Assembly: GCA_903823115.1 (NCBI GenBank)
Contig: CAIJRN010000017.1
Location: 1 to 57,730 of the forward strand
DNA from: an uncultured cyanobacterium
Lineage (GTDB): Bacteria > Cyanobacteriota > Cyanobacteriia > PCC-6307 > Cyanobiaceae
DNA: 57,730 nucleotides
Direction of reading: 5' to 3'
Under the pieces are notes generated by a model, which saw only the letters and a program-made list of their open reading frames with translations, did not search any database and was not told the origin of the DNA. Shown here in pieces: positions 8,074 through 17,108 of the stretch (its first letter is position 1; every line of letters starts with the position of its first letter). The position numbers were made by a program, and so were the translations under genes.

Positions 8074-8820
8074 TCACTTGGCCCGCCAAACATATCCACC
8101 GAAAGAAAAAATCCTCGTTAACAACTTAAATGCTTTGCGTAGAACCCGAAGAAGAGCGCTAGCTAGACGCAAACCCAGAAACCGCAGCTTAAGCCAAGCG
8201 AGATTTCGCTTTGCATACAATGCGTCCCCCCATCCGGCTCCCGTATCAACCAATGCAACTCGAGAAAAACCAAAAACACCAAGATACTCATCAAGATCAG
8301 CAATCAAAGCGCAATCAACATATACCTCCTCGAAGCTAACTTCAGTATAAATAAAATCCGTGAATTCAAGCTGCCGTTTCAACCCTCGCAACGCCTCCAA
8401 TTCATAGCCTTGAATGTCAAGGTTGATAAAGTTAAGCCTTGACCTATTCGCCCCTAGCTGATCAATCCAATCATCAACAGCAACAAGCGGTACAGATTGT
8501 TTCTGGCTGTACTTAATAGAGGGATAATGGTCCGCATGCGTTCCCAAAGCGAGAAGCGAAGATGATTGCCCATTGCTCGCGATGTTCAACAATGCAGATC
8601 CACCCGTCTTGGGAGAAGCTGCAAATCGACCAAGCGACATCGCCGAGAAACCTGAAAGCTTATCCTCTAGAAAACTCCACTTGGAAGGGTTTGCCTCCAC
8701 CCAAAGAATGTGCTCAATCCGTGCCTCACGATAATCGGAAAGCTCCTCCGCCTCATGCGCACCAACATGAATAATTCCGCGAATAAGCCTTACTGGCATA
8801 TGGCCGAAGGGAATCAGCAT
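8074..8820 (-). CDS. FkbM-family methyltransferase
   Basis: 248 residues from the ATG at 8820; a TTG five codons upstream is less likely. The SAM site is IIHVGAHEAEEL, followed by WVEANP, LLNIASN and a C-terminal FINLDIQGYELEALRG. This last has the Asp of the FkbM family pattern DxxGxExxxL and is followed by YTEVSFEEVY. FkbM enzymes O-methylate sugars or related groups. The gene is AT-richer than its neighbours and lies alone between two non-coding gaps, which suggests separate acquisition. Confidence 0.83.
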   Translation of the reverse strand: MLIPFGHMPVRLIRGIIHVGAHEAEELSDYREARIEHILWVEANPSKWSFLEDKLSGFSAMSLGRFAASPKTGGSALLNIASNGQSSSLLALGTHADHYPSIKYSQKQSVPLVAVDDWIDQLGANRSRLNFINLDIQGYELEALRGLKRQLEFTDFIYTEVSFEEVYVDCALIADLDEYLGVFGFSRVALVDTGAGWGDALYAKRNLAWLKLRFLGLRLASALLRVLRKAFKLLTRIFSFGGYVWRAK

Positions 8821-9039
8821 GCTTAATTTCTGCAATTAAAAAGCATCAAAGACAAAGATCTCCAGGAAAGATTGACACAAAGACGATGGGCACATTTGCA
8901 CGGCAAAATCACAAGCAAATGACCGGATCAGGGGCTCCAGAGGTAATTGATTTTTTGCCCGGGTATAGAATGGCGACTGAGCAACAGGGCGATTTGTGGT
9001 ATGTGCGTCAGCACCTGCGAGACTTGATCGACACAAGAA

Positions 9040-10200
9040 CTAGTTGTTATGCAACAATTGCTCTAATAAATCTAGCGGCACCTGCATGTTCTGCTGCGCA
9101 TCAGCAGGGCAAGCCAAAAGGTGATGGCAGTCGCAGAAGTGACCACTGATCTGCATGAACTGGTAGGTGAAGCCGAAATGGCGATTGGCCGGAAACAGTT
9201 CGATCACACGCGCCTGGCTGCTGAAGATCAGGTTCACCATGCCGGCACCATGGATGGCCACCAGGTGGGTGAGCGACGCGAACAGGGCAATCTGCTCCCG
9301 AACAGTGAGCTGTTCGGCCAGAACCTCCTCGTAGCCATGCCGCTGCAGACAGGCGAGCACCTGGTCGTGGTTGGCCAGCCCGCGAGATCCGCTGCGAGGC
9401 CTGCTGAGAAACACCCGGGTGCTTTTTTCCTTCACCAGCAAGGGCTGGCCGGAGAGGCTGAGCAACGCACGGCGCCGCACAAACTCCAGTGCCCAGCGCG
9501 GATAGAGATGACGGCCCCAATGGGGATGCTCATCGCAGAGCCGGCCAAAGCGCTGCGACGGCAGCAGCAGCCGCTCCACCCGCACCCGCCGGTGCGTCCA
9601 GGGCCTCACCCGTGCCGGCTCGATCCCGAAGATCTCAAGCCATTGCCACACAAAAGTGGGCACCGGTGCATTCACCACCACCAGCGGCTGGGATGCGGGC
9701 ATACCGAGAGACTGGACCTGCTCGAGGGCGTCCAGCAGGGGCAGAGCCTCCGCCACCCAGTGAAAATAGTTTTGGTTGAGGCAGTTGGCGAGCAGCAGAG
9801 CCGTGGGCCAGCGCTGCTGCAGCGGCAGCCAGCGCCGTAACAGCAAGGAGCGAGGGTCTCCGTGCTGCAGGAGGTAACCCTGGGACCCCAACACACTCTC
9901 CAATACAACTCTGCCCCGCCACACCGCCATCGGCGGATTGCCCACCAGCTCGACGTTGGGGAGCAGGGCCAGGAAGGCGCCAGGATCGGGGTGAACGCCT
10001 ACCAGGACGGCCAGCAGCGGAGGGCTGGCCATGCCATGGATCTGGTAATGGTCAGTACGGATCTGCAGTGTGTCTGGCGGCCTCAGCTGCTGGGCATGGG
10101 TGAGCCATTCCTGGCGCAGGACCAGACAATCCCCTCGGGCCACAGCGCGCCGCCAGGGGGCATGGAGCATCCGGCCGAGGACAGGCCGCAAGCTCTTCAT
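9040..10200 (-). CDS. GT61-family glycosyltransferase (DUF563)
   Basis: 386 residues from ATG 10200, overlapping the upstream stop as ATGA. Hallmarks of family GT61 are NQNYFHWVAEALP in the N-terminal half, LVVVNAPVPTF, VFLSRPRSGSRGL, and the C-terminal IHGAGMVNLIFS followed by VIELFPA. GT61 enzymes add xylose or related sugars in plants; bacterial members sit in capsule and O-antigen loci. The acceptor is unknown. The 8836-9039 stretch downstream shows no gene. Confidence 0.84.
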   Translation of the reverse strand: MKSLRPVLGRMLHAPWRRAVARGDCLVLRQEWLTHAQQLRPPDTLQIRTDHYQIHGMASPPLLAVLVGVHPDPGAFLALLPNVELVGNPPMAVWRGRVVLESVLGSQGYLLQHGDPRSLLLRRWLPLQQRWPTALLLANCLNQNYFHWVAEALPLLDALEQVQSLGMPASQPLVVVNAPVPTFVWQWLEIFGIEPARVRPWTHRRVRVERLLLPSQRFGRLCDEHPHWGRHLYPRWALEFVRRRALLSLSGQPLLVKEKSTRVFLSRPRSGSRGLANHDQVLACLQRHGYEEVLAEQLTVREQIALFASLTHLVAIHGAGMVNLIFSSQARVIELFPANRHFGFTYQFMQISGHFCDCHHLLACPADAQQNMQVPLDLLEQLLHNN

Positions 10201-11351
10201 CTGCGGAAAGGCCGGGCGCTCTGCTCGACAACTGCGAGCAGTTGACGCCCCACGGCCTCGCGGGAAAGACGGGCACCAGCCTGGTGGGCTATGGCGTTGT
10301 GATCCCAGGAAGGTGGATGATCAAGGAGCTCGCGCAAGGCGGCGGTCCAAGCCTCAGGGCTGTTCTCCACCAGCCAGCCATTGGCGGGCTCGATCAACTC
10401 TGGCAGGGCACCGACAGCTGAAGCCAGGACAGGCACACCGCAGCAGAGGGCTTCGGCGCAGACCACGGAGAAGGTTTCATAGTCGGAGGGGTGGAGCAGG
10501 GCGGTGGCGCGCTGCAGCTCCGCAGCGATACGCGGCTTGGGCTGGGGCCCGAGAAGCTGAATCGCCACCTCGAGCTGATGGGTGCGAATGAAGGACTCCA
10601 TCGCCGGCAGCTGCTCGCCGCCACCGATCACGCGGAGGCGGATCGTTGGATGCTCAGCAAGCAGGGAGCGAATCGCCTCGAACACCAGCAGAGGACGCTT
10701 CACCGAAGCCCAGCTGGCCACCATCAAGAAGTGAGCGCCCTCAGGCAGAGAAACCTGGGGATCGTGACGGAACAAGCTGGTATCCACGGCGTTGGGCACC
10801 ACAGTCACGCTGAGATCCGGGCGTACGGCAAAGCGGCGGATGTCGTTAGCGAGAGCCTGGCTCACGGCAACCACAGGGATACCTGTGGCCAACATGCCCT
10901 GCAGGCGCTGCAAAGACCGACTGCCGGGGGAGAGCTGAAAAATGGTGTGGTAGGCCGACCAATGCTCGATCAGCAACAGGCGACGGCCAAACAACGCCCG
11001 CACCAGCCGCGGGAAGCGCAGCAGCGGGTAGGCGATATGAACCACGACTAGGTCCCAATCACCGCGCCTGAGTCGAAAACGCAGAATCAGCAGTAACAGC
11101 AGGGTCAACAACTCACGTAGCTGCCAGCTGCGAACGGAGCTCTGCAGCAACAGCGCATGGCGGCCGGCACCGCGATCGACCATCTGCAAGTGGCAGGGCT
11201 GATCAGACTCCTGGACTTCGACATGCCAGAGCTGCTGGCTCACGTACGGAGACAGCGCCTCGAGATGCTCCGTGATGAAAGGGGTGCGATGCGGAGCCTG
11301 GGGCTCGGCGAACCAGTTGGTGATGTGCAGGATGCGCAACACAATGGTCAA
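10197..11351 (-). CDS. Glycosyltransferase family 4
   Basis: 384 residues from a TTG start at 11351, which overlaps the upstream stop as TTGA. The N-terminal domain has ILHITNWF...PFITEHLEAL. The linker VVPNAVDTSLF is followed by a C-domain with LMVASWASVKRPLLVFEA, LRVIGGGEQL and the E-x7-E donor motif in ETFSVVCAEAL. This is a typical retaining GT4 enzyme. It is coupled to the GT61 gene downstream and the GT25 gene upstream by 4-bp overlaps, forming a cassette. Confidence 0.87.
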   Translation of the reverse strand: MTIVLRILHITNWFAEPQAPHRTPFITEHLEALSPYVSQQLWHVEVQESDQPCHLQMVDRGAGRHALLLQSSVRSWQLRELLTLLLLLILRFRLRRGDWDLVVVHIAYPLLRFPRLVRALFGRRLLLIEHWSAYHTIFQLSPGSRSLQRLQGMLATGIPVVAVSQALANDIRRFAVRPDLSVTVVPNAVDTSLFRHDPQVSLPEGAHFLMVASWASVKRPLLVFEAIRSLLAEHPTIRLRVIGGGEQLPAMESFIRTHQLEVAIQLLGPQPKPRIAAELQRATALLHPSDYETFSVVCAEALCCGVPVLASAVGALPELIEPANGWLVENSPEAWTAALRELLDHPPSWDHNAIAHQAGARLSREAVGRQLLAVVEQSARPFRR

Positions 11352-12214
11352 CGGAGAGAGTAGGGAACTCGGCGTAGAAAACGATCGGAGAGGGCCAGGA
11401 TGTGTGCGTTAAGCTGCCGCTGAAGTCGTTGCCAAGGCTGACGGGGAGGCGAGGAGACGACGCAGGGGATTGGATCCTGCTGGGTACTTGGGATGACATC
11501 GTCCTGGAGAAACAGCGGTGGATCGGCAACCAGCACCAGACCGAGAGCACCCAGCTGGCGGCGCGCCTGCCAGTCGTCGGCCAGAAACGCGAGACCATCA
11601 GGCTCCAGGGCCAGGCAGTGCCGTGCTGTCTCGCGCGAGATCAGATAAGCGTGGGCACGCCAGAGGGGCCGGTTGCGGTTCTGCTGCAACTTGAGAGTGA
11701 GGGATATCGCGGGAGGATGCCCCTGTCTCCTTTGACGCAATGGGCGCAGATCGGCAGGGTCGAGGTGTTCCGGGCGCGGCCCGAGATGGCAGAACAAAGC
11801 CTGAGGACGGGCCTCAAGTAAAGGCAATATCAATTGGGTGAGGGCCTCTTCAACCTGAGGGATGGTGGGAATGATGTCGTCTTCGAGAACAACCAGAAAC
11901 TGGGCAGGGGTTGCCAAAAATGCCAAAAGGGCTGAGCGATGGCTGAGGGCGCAGCCCGCCTCGCTACTGCGCCAAGGACGGCGATAACGCCGCTGCAGCG
12001 CGGCGACATCCAGGAAACGCCGGTAGCGCCATGGCGGTTGGCCGCGAAGATCAGCGCCAGGCCAATGACGCACCACCCATGCAGCCGGCAAGCCACGGTG
12101 AAGGAGGACCTGACGCCGATCGATACAATTGGGCAACGAAAGTATTGCCACGGCTACCTGACTGCGCTGCCCGTCGACCAGCTCCGCCAAAGGACGAATC
12201 AGGACTTCATCCAC
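11348..12214 (-). CDS. GT25-family glycosyltransferase (LPS-type)
   Basis: 288 residues from GTG 12214, chosen because it overlaps the upstream stop by only 8 bp; longer in-frame starts reach 12265. Family GT25 features are the N-terminal AILSLPNCIDRRQVLLHRGL, AGCALSHRSALLAFL and the DxD-like LVVLEDDIIP, followed by WRAHAYLISRETAR. GT25 includes LPS beta-1,4-galactosyltransferases. The next gene (GT4) begins within its stop as TTGA. Confidence 0.83.
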   Translation of the reverse strand: MDEVLIRPLAELVDGQRSQVAVAILSLPNCIDRRQVLLHRGLPAAWVVRHWPGADLRGQPPWRYRRFLDVAALQRRYRRPWRSSEAGCALSHRSALLAFLATPAQFLVVLEDDIIPTIPQVEEALTQLILPLLEARPQALFCHLGPRPEHLDPADLRPLRQRRQGHPPAISLTLKLQQNRNRPLWRAHAYLISRETARHCLALEPDGLAFLADDWQARRQLGALGLVLVADPPLFLQDDVIPSTQQDPIPCVVSSPPRQPWQRLQRQLNAHILALSDRFLRRVPYSLR

Positions 12215-13331
12215 GGGTGCGATCGCTGAGGCGCTGCCAGAGAGTGCGCAGGCGGCCACGCACACTGGGTCGATCCTCCGCCGGCAACCGAGCCAAGAGC
12301 AGGGCTAAGGTCTGCGGATGCTCTGTAGCAAGGAATTGGAGGGGAACGGCGAGCTCGTCAAGCCATTCTGCATAGCCTGTCTGCCATGGAAGTCCATAGG
12401 CAGGAAAGGCCAGCTGGGCTCTGTAAAGATCAGTGATGCCAACCAAGGCTTCTTCACCTAAAGAGGCATAAAGATCAATCGCAATGGCAAATGCTTTGAT
12501 AATTTTCAATACACTTCTTTGGGCGTCAGTCGAAGTCGTAATGCTACCTGGCTGAAGGACATATTGATGCAATACTTCAGGAAGAACAACAACACGCTTT
12601 GCTTCCCAGAAGCAGCCGATATTAACCAATGTATCCTCAGTACCATTTTGCATCCATCGTTGTCTCTTCGTTCCCCATTTCTGGACCAACGGAGCTCGAT
12701 AGAGTTTATTCCAAAGAGCCCCAGTACCGAAGGAGAGCCTGCAAAAACTCTGGAATACATTATCATCAAAATTCAAGGAACTCTTGAAGCGAACCTTGTC
12801 GCCCAAGAACCTTCCGTCCGGCGTTACCCTTTCTGAACCGCAAATGACAATATCGGCATTTTTAGACTCTGCTGCTGAGAGCAAAGTTTCAAACATCCCT
12901 GGCAAAGCGATATCGTCTGAGTCGAGAAACCCTATCCATTGGCATGTGGCCTGCTTGATGCCTTCAGCTCTGGCAAGGTGAACACCAACATTCTCGGATA
13001 GGGATATTATTTTTAGCCTGGCATCAATCTCAGCAAAGCTTTGAAGAATTGAGTGCGTGCCATCCCGTGATGCGTCATCGACACAAATGATCTCGAGGGA
13101 AGAGAGAGATTGAGAACGAATCGAGTCAAGTGTTTTTGTAATTGTCCTTTCGGAGTTGTGACAAGGTATAATGACAGAGACGCCTTGCAATAAATCAACA
13201 AGAAGAACAGGGGGAATACGACTCATGCCAAATGATTTTCTCCAGCCCTGCTCACGCATGGCCCATACAAGCTTACGCAAATAATAGTGATGCACGCTCC
13301 TGTCAAGCGGAAAATAGCGCAAAGTTAACAA
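12207..13331 (-). CDS. Glycosyltransferase family 2
   Basis: Up to 374 residues. The start is uncertain: TTG 13331, ATG 13259 or ATG 13226. The GT-A core begins with VSVIIPCHNSERTITKTLDS, followed by ICVDDASRDGT and the metal site WIGFLDSDDIALPG, with GTGALWNKLYR and TEDTLVNIGCFW further on. These are GT2 hallmarks of an inverting transferase. The 5' half is AT-richer than the 3' half. The gene is coupled to the GT25 gene by an 8-bp overlap. Confidence 0.85.
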   Translation of the reverse strand: MLTLRYFPLDRSVHHYYLRKLVWAMREQGWRKSFGMSRIPPVLLVDLLQGVSVIIPCHNSERTITKTLDSIRSQSLSSLEIICVDDASRDGTHSILQSFAEIDARLKIISLSENVGVHLARAEGIKQATCQWIGFLDSDDIALPGMFETLLSAAESKNADIVICGSERVTPDGRFLGDKVRFKSSLNFDDNVFQSFCRLSFGTGALWNKLYRAPLVQKWGTKRQRWMQNGTEDTLVNIGCFWEAKRVVVLPEVLHQYVLQPGSITTSTDAQRSVLKIIKAFAIAIDLYASLGEEALVGITDLYRAQLAFPAYGLPWQTGYAEWLDELAVPLQFLATEHPQTLALLLARLPAEDRPSVRGRLRTLWQRLSDRTRG

Positions 13332-13588
13332 GCAACATTGAATAACTCTATCTGTTAGCCTAAAAATGAAATATTCGGCTTGTCATGCGAGGCTACCAGT
13401 TTGTCCCAAGGCTCAAAAGGAATCCCTTTGCTAACGCTCCAAAGCATCGATTCAAAGACATCAGAGATTTTACATAGTTTTAAAAATATTAGATCTGTCT
13501 ATTTGGGCTTTAAACAGCGTCCTATAGCGGCTTATTGGACAAATCGATTAGGGCCACCAATCGAACGCATGAGACAAGCGCCTAATCA
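13332..13588. other. AT-rich intergenic region
   Basis: 257 bases upstream of the GT2 gene and downstream of the next minus-strand gene. No protein-like frame or clear terminator was seen. It may contain the GT2 promoter. Confidence 0.35.
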
Positions 13589-14401
13589 TCAGATATATTC
13601 CTTGGTCTTTGCGTAGAGTATTTTTCCACAATTAAGAGGAAGCAAGCTTAGTCCTTTTAATGCGTACCAGCTCAGGCTTCGCTCTATTGCCGGCAGGTCT
13701 CCGCTCCACTCTCTGAATACTGCAACCCAAAGCTGGTTATGTCTTAGCAAGTGATGACAAATCCGTGTGCGCTGCACAGCAATCCCCTCCCTGTTCATGC
13801 ATTCAGCAAGAAAACGCTCTGGATGCAGTGACTTTCTCGCTTCAAGATTCGAATCAAGCAGCTTGATTCTTTCACAATATTTGTCCATAACCACGGAAGA
13901 GCCAAATCCAAACCGGTCATTAAGTCCATGCCAGTTATCATGAACTGGAACATAAAGGCAGTTGGCATCAAGGCTGGATAGCCTTTCAATATTGGAGCCG
14001 TAGAATAGATTGTCATAACGGAGTCGAAAAACCCAGTCGTATCTGCTGCCACTTATTTTTTCATGCTCTGACTTGATTTGATTTGCTTTGTGAAGACTTC
14101 GTAGCTGAAGCCAGTATGCCCGCAATGGCCCTCCACTGTGCCAAGGATGATGGTAGATTTCATGGTCAGAAGAATGCTCTTTGATAAGAGGAACTATTAG
14201 GCTTTCGTCCTCTAAAACAATCTCAGTAAAAATGCTCCTTGGTATCTTTGAGGAGTCGGAGTCTTTCGGAGCGTGACCAAAAATATCAATTTTCGTTATT
14301 CCATACTGATTCTGCAGTGGCCGCAGGACGTGCTTCTGGAATGAGTGGAATGTTGAGCTGAAGCTTCTTGCCTGGCCGGAGAAGCATAATGCAATTTTCA
14401 C
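13589..14401 (-). CDS. Uncharacterised glycan-locus protein, possibly a glycosyltransferase
   Basis: About 270 residues from GTG 14401, which begins right at the first strand (VKIALCFSGQARSF). The SGQ.R start, IDIFGHAP, the acidic YDWVFRLRYDNLFYG stretch and the late SSVVMDKYCER recall poorly characterised bacterial and plant proteins thought to be glycosyltransferases. I could not place it firmly in a family. AT-rich codon use separates it from the GC-rich genes around it. It lies just downstream of a glycosyltransferase pseudogene. Confidence 0.6.
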   Translation of the reverse strand: MKIALCFSGQARSFSSTFHSFQKHVLRPLQNQYGITKIDIFGHAPKDSDSSKIPRSIFTEIVLEDESLIVPLIKEHSSDHEIYHHPWHSGGPLRAYWLQLRSLHKANQIKSEHEKISGSRYDWVFRLRYDNLFYGSNIERLSSLDANCLYVPVHDNWHGLNDRFGFGSSVVMDKYCERIKLLDSNLEARKSLHPERFLAECMNREGIAVQRTRICHHLLRHNQLWVAVFREWSGDLPAIERSLSWYALKGLSLLPLNCGKILYAKTKEYI

Positions 14402-14563
14402 GAAATGAATAAAACAAGGCGAACTATGCAAGATCGAAAACTAGCCAACAGATGAGCAGAAAACCAAGAAATCAGGCTCAAAGGAAAGAAGCCAAGCTCA
14501 CTTATCCATCTACTCCATATTTGTTCATAAACTTTTAAATGTTTGTTCGCTAAAAAATGGTTT

Positions 14564-15085
14564 TCAGAGTACATCAACTCTTGCTCGAGCTTCGTTCTCC
14601 AGATTCCTACACCACTGCAGATCATGGAGCACCAAGCGGATCTCCGCTGCCAGCGAGCTCGGCTCAAGCGGCACTGCCATGGCCCCAGACACACTGTCGG
14701 CAACGATGTCGACCAGACCGCCAGCGCAGAAAGCCACCACGGGGGTGCCGCAGGCATGGGATGCGAGGCCGGTGTTGGTCAGGTTGACTTAGAGGTAATG
14801 GATCACAGACACATCGGCGGCGGCATAACGGTGCAGGATGAGGTCGTCTGAAAGGCGGCCGATGTATTGGATGTGGAAGCCGAGATCGGGCGGCTGGGGA
14901 GGTCGGTCTTGGCCAAACACATCCAGCTCCGGCAGCTCCACCAAGATGCGGGCCACCTCCGATAAAGTCCAGGTGGACAGGCCGATCGGGTGGGGATCAC
15001 CGTGATCGGCCAGTCGACGATCAGGGCACTGAGGCGGGCCCAGACGGTCAGCCAGTGTGGCGGCAATCACAAGACCGCCAGCTGC
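14564..15085 (-). pseudogene. Decayed partial copy of a GT4 glycosyltransferase
   Basis: Pieces of the intact GT4 at 15756-17108 are recognisable in order: HWLTVWARLSALIVDWPITVIP, then after a 1-base frameshift near 14990 PIGLSTW, then with about 45 residues missing LDVFGQDRPPQPPDLGFHIQ and AAADVSVI, then an in-frame TAA (about 14791) where the intact copy has Gln, then NLTNTGLASHACGTPVVAF and GGLVDIVADSVSGAMA. The N-terminal half is absent; homology begins right beside the Uma2 gene. It is non-functional and likely arose by duplication followed by insertion or deletion. Confidence 0.85.
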
Positions 15086-15086
15086 C

Positions 15087-15734
15087 TCACCCCGCCCAGA
15101 TCTCAGCAAGCTGCAGCTGCAGCCCGGGGAAATCCGCAGTGGCCTCCAGGATCTGGATCTGATCGAGGCGCTGGGGCTCACCACTGGCGGGCCAGACCTC
15201 CACGGCCTGCTCCTGGGGCGACAGCAGCCAACCCAGGCGGGCTCCATTGGCTTGGTAAGCCGCCATCTTGTTGCGCAGAGCCGTGAGGCCGCGGGGGCCT
15301 TCGTCGCTGGGGCTGGCCAACTCCGCTACCAGATCGGGGCAGAGGGGGGCGAAGCCACGACGCTCATCTGGACTGAGGGCCTGCCAGCGATCCAGGCGGA
15401 TCAAAGAGGCGTCAGGGCTGAAGACCGATCCATCGGGGAGGCGGAAGCCAGTAGAACTGTCGAAGGCCTTCCAGCCCCCCGCACGATTGGCGAACACCTT
15501 CAGCTGGAAGAACAGCTCTCCATTTCGGGAGCCAGTTTCGCTGCCTGTAGGCGTCATCGCGATCAGCCGACCATCCGCATCGAGTTCCAGTACCGCCTCG
15601 CGGTTCTCGGAGCACAACAGCTCAAACTGCTCCGGTGTGAGCCGCAGATCGGCAGGAAAGCGCAAGGATGCACGAGCATCAAAGGATGCTGATGATGCGC
15701 TGTGGGATGGGGCTGGGCTGGTGGTGAGGGTCAT
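15087..15734 (-). CDS. Uma2-family protein (DUF820, PD-(D/E)XK-like nuclease fold)
   Basis: 215 residues from ATG 15734; GTG 15740 is an alternative. The Uma2 features are LTPEQFELLCSENREAVLELD with the early Glu, LIAMTPTGSETGSRNGEL, SFVFSPDASLI-like SVFSPDASLIRLDRW, PDLVAELASPSD with the Glu, and GLTALRNKMAAYQANGARLGWLLSP with the Lys. The family is very abundant in cyanobacteria and has a restriction-endonuclease-like fold; its biological role is not known. Here it sits between a GT4 pseudogene and the intact paralogue, 21 bp from the latter. Confidence 0.88.
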   Translation of the reverse strand: MTLTTSPAPSHSASSASFDARASLRFPADLRLTPEQFELLCSENREAVLELDADGRLIAMTPTGSETGSRNGELFFQLKVFANRAGGWKAFDSSTGFRLPDGSVFSPDASLIRLDRWQALSPDERRGFAPLCPDLVAELASPSDEGPRGLTALRNKMAAYQANGARLGWLLSPQEQAVEVWPASGEPQRLDQIQILEATADFPGLQLQLAEIWAG

Positions 15735-15755
15735 CTCCACAGGCCTGCGGTGAAT

Positions 15756-17108
15756 TCAGCGTAGCGGGAATGTTGAGGAGCTTTTTTGGGCAGCACGTTC
15801 AAGGGCCTCCCCGTACACCTCCGCATAAAACCCCGCCACCCGCGCCGGATCCCAGAGCCGCTCCGCCCGCTGCCGTGCCGCCGCCCCCAACTGCCGGCGC
15901 CGCTGCGGATCCTCCAGCACCCAGCGGATCGCCGCCGCCAGCGAACCCGGATCAAACGGCTCTGCCAGCGCCCCGGTGATGCGGTCATCGACGATGTCGA
16001 CCAGGCCGCCAGTGCGAAAGGCCACCACGGGGGTGCCGCAAGCGTGGGCTTCCAGGCCCGTGTTGGGCAGGTTGTCCTGGCGGGAGGGAATCACGAACAC
16101 ATCGGCGGCGGTATAAAGCAGGCGCAGGCTGAGGTCGTCATGCAGGCGGCCGCTGTAATGAATGGGGAAGCCGAGATCGGGCGGCTGGGCAGGCCGGCTC
16201 TGGCCGAACACCACCAGCTCCAGCCGCTCCAGCGGCGTGCCAGCCACCTGAGTGCGAAGGCGCTGAAGGGCTTCCAGCAACAGGTCTGCTCCCTTGCGGG
16301 GATCGGTGGTGCCGCCCATGGCGCCGAACAAGACCAGCGGACGGTCGGCTGGCAGGCCCAACAGCGCCCGCGCCTGGGCCTGATCGCAGGGGGCCCACAC
16401 ATTGAGGTCGATCGGATTGGGGATCACCTTGATCGGCCAGTCGCCCATCAAGGTGCTGCGACGGGCGCAGTCCGCCAGCCAGTGGCTAGGGCAGACGAGC
16501 TGCATAGGTTTGCCAGCCGGCCGGCGCCACGTGCGCTGCTTGCGCAGCCAAGTGCGGCGGTTGAGGTCGGGCCCTGCTTCATGGGCGGGGCGGCTGGCGG
16601 GGCTGTAGCCCTTAGCGAAGCGCTCATCGCTGCTGGCGGTTTCGCCGGGCAGGGGTGGACTGGTGTAGTGCTCCGCACCGCAGAATGCCCACTGGTCGTG
16701 AAGGGTCCACACCAGGGGCATGGGCAAGCGCCCAATCTCTTCGATCGAAAGCGTGGAGAAGCCGATCCAGTGGAGATGCACCAGATCGCACTCCCCTCGC
16801 TGAAAACGCATACTTAAATCAGTGCCAAGGCCGGAGGAGGGCCAAGCAAAGGAGTGCAGCACTGGATTTCCCGTGCGGAAACCTCGGCAGATCAACGCTG
16901 TTAGGCGAGGATGGATTCGTGACCAGAGGCGACTCTGTTGGATGCCACCACCGATCACTGATGGGTCGTCGCTCTGGCGGTTGATCACCCGCATCTGTGA
17001 CTCAAGCCCATGGGTGGCGCCGTGCTCCACCAGACTGCGATAAATGCGGTAGGCGGCGCGAGCGGCGCCGCCGCTGATGTCGGTCGCGTTGACGTGGAGG
17101 ATGTTCAA
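15756..17108 (-). CDS. Glycosyltransferase family 4
   Basis: 450 residues from a TTG at 17108, which overlaps the upstream methyltransferase stop as TTGA and gives the expected N-terminus LNILHVNATDISGGAARAAY. The longer upstream frame lacks protein-like content. The N-domain has VHLHWIGFSTLSIEEI and TLHDQWAFCGAEHY; the linker is VIPNPIDLNVW; the C-domain has LVLFGAMGGTTDPRKG and the donor motif NTGLEAHACGTPVVAF. The ISGGAARAA start is common in cyanobacterial GT4 enzymes of exopolysaccharide loci. A broken paralogue lies at 14564-15085. Confidence 0.87.
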   Translation of the reverse strand: MNILHVNATDISGGAARAAYRIYRSLVEHGATHGLESQMRVINRQSDDPSVIGGGIQQSRLWSRIHPRLTALICRGFRTGNPVLHSFAWPSSGLGTDLSMRFQRGECDLVHLHWIGFSTLSIEEIGRLPMPLVWTLHDQWAFCGAEHYTSPPLPGETASSDERFAKGYSPASRPAHEAGPDLNRRTWLRKQRTWRRPAGKPMQLVCPSHWLADCARRSTLMGDWPIKVIPNPIDLNVWAPCDQAQARALLGLPADRPLVLFGAMGGTTDPRKGADLLLEALQRLRTQVAGTPLERLELVVFGQSRPAQPPDLGFPIHYSGRLHDDLSLRLLYTAADVFVIPSRQDNLPNTGLEAHACGTPVVAFRTGGLVDIVDDRITGALAEPFDPGSLAAAIRWVLEDPQRRRQLGAAARQRAERLWDPARVAGFYAEVYGEALERAAQKSSSTFPLR

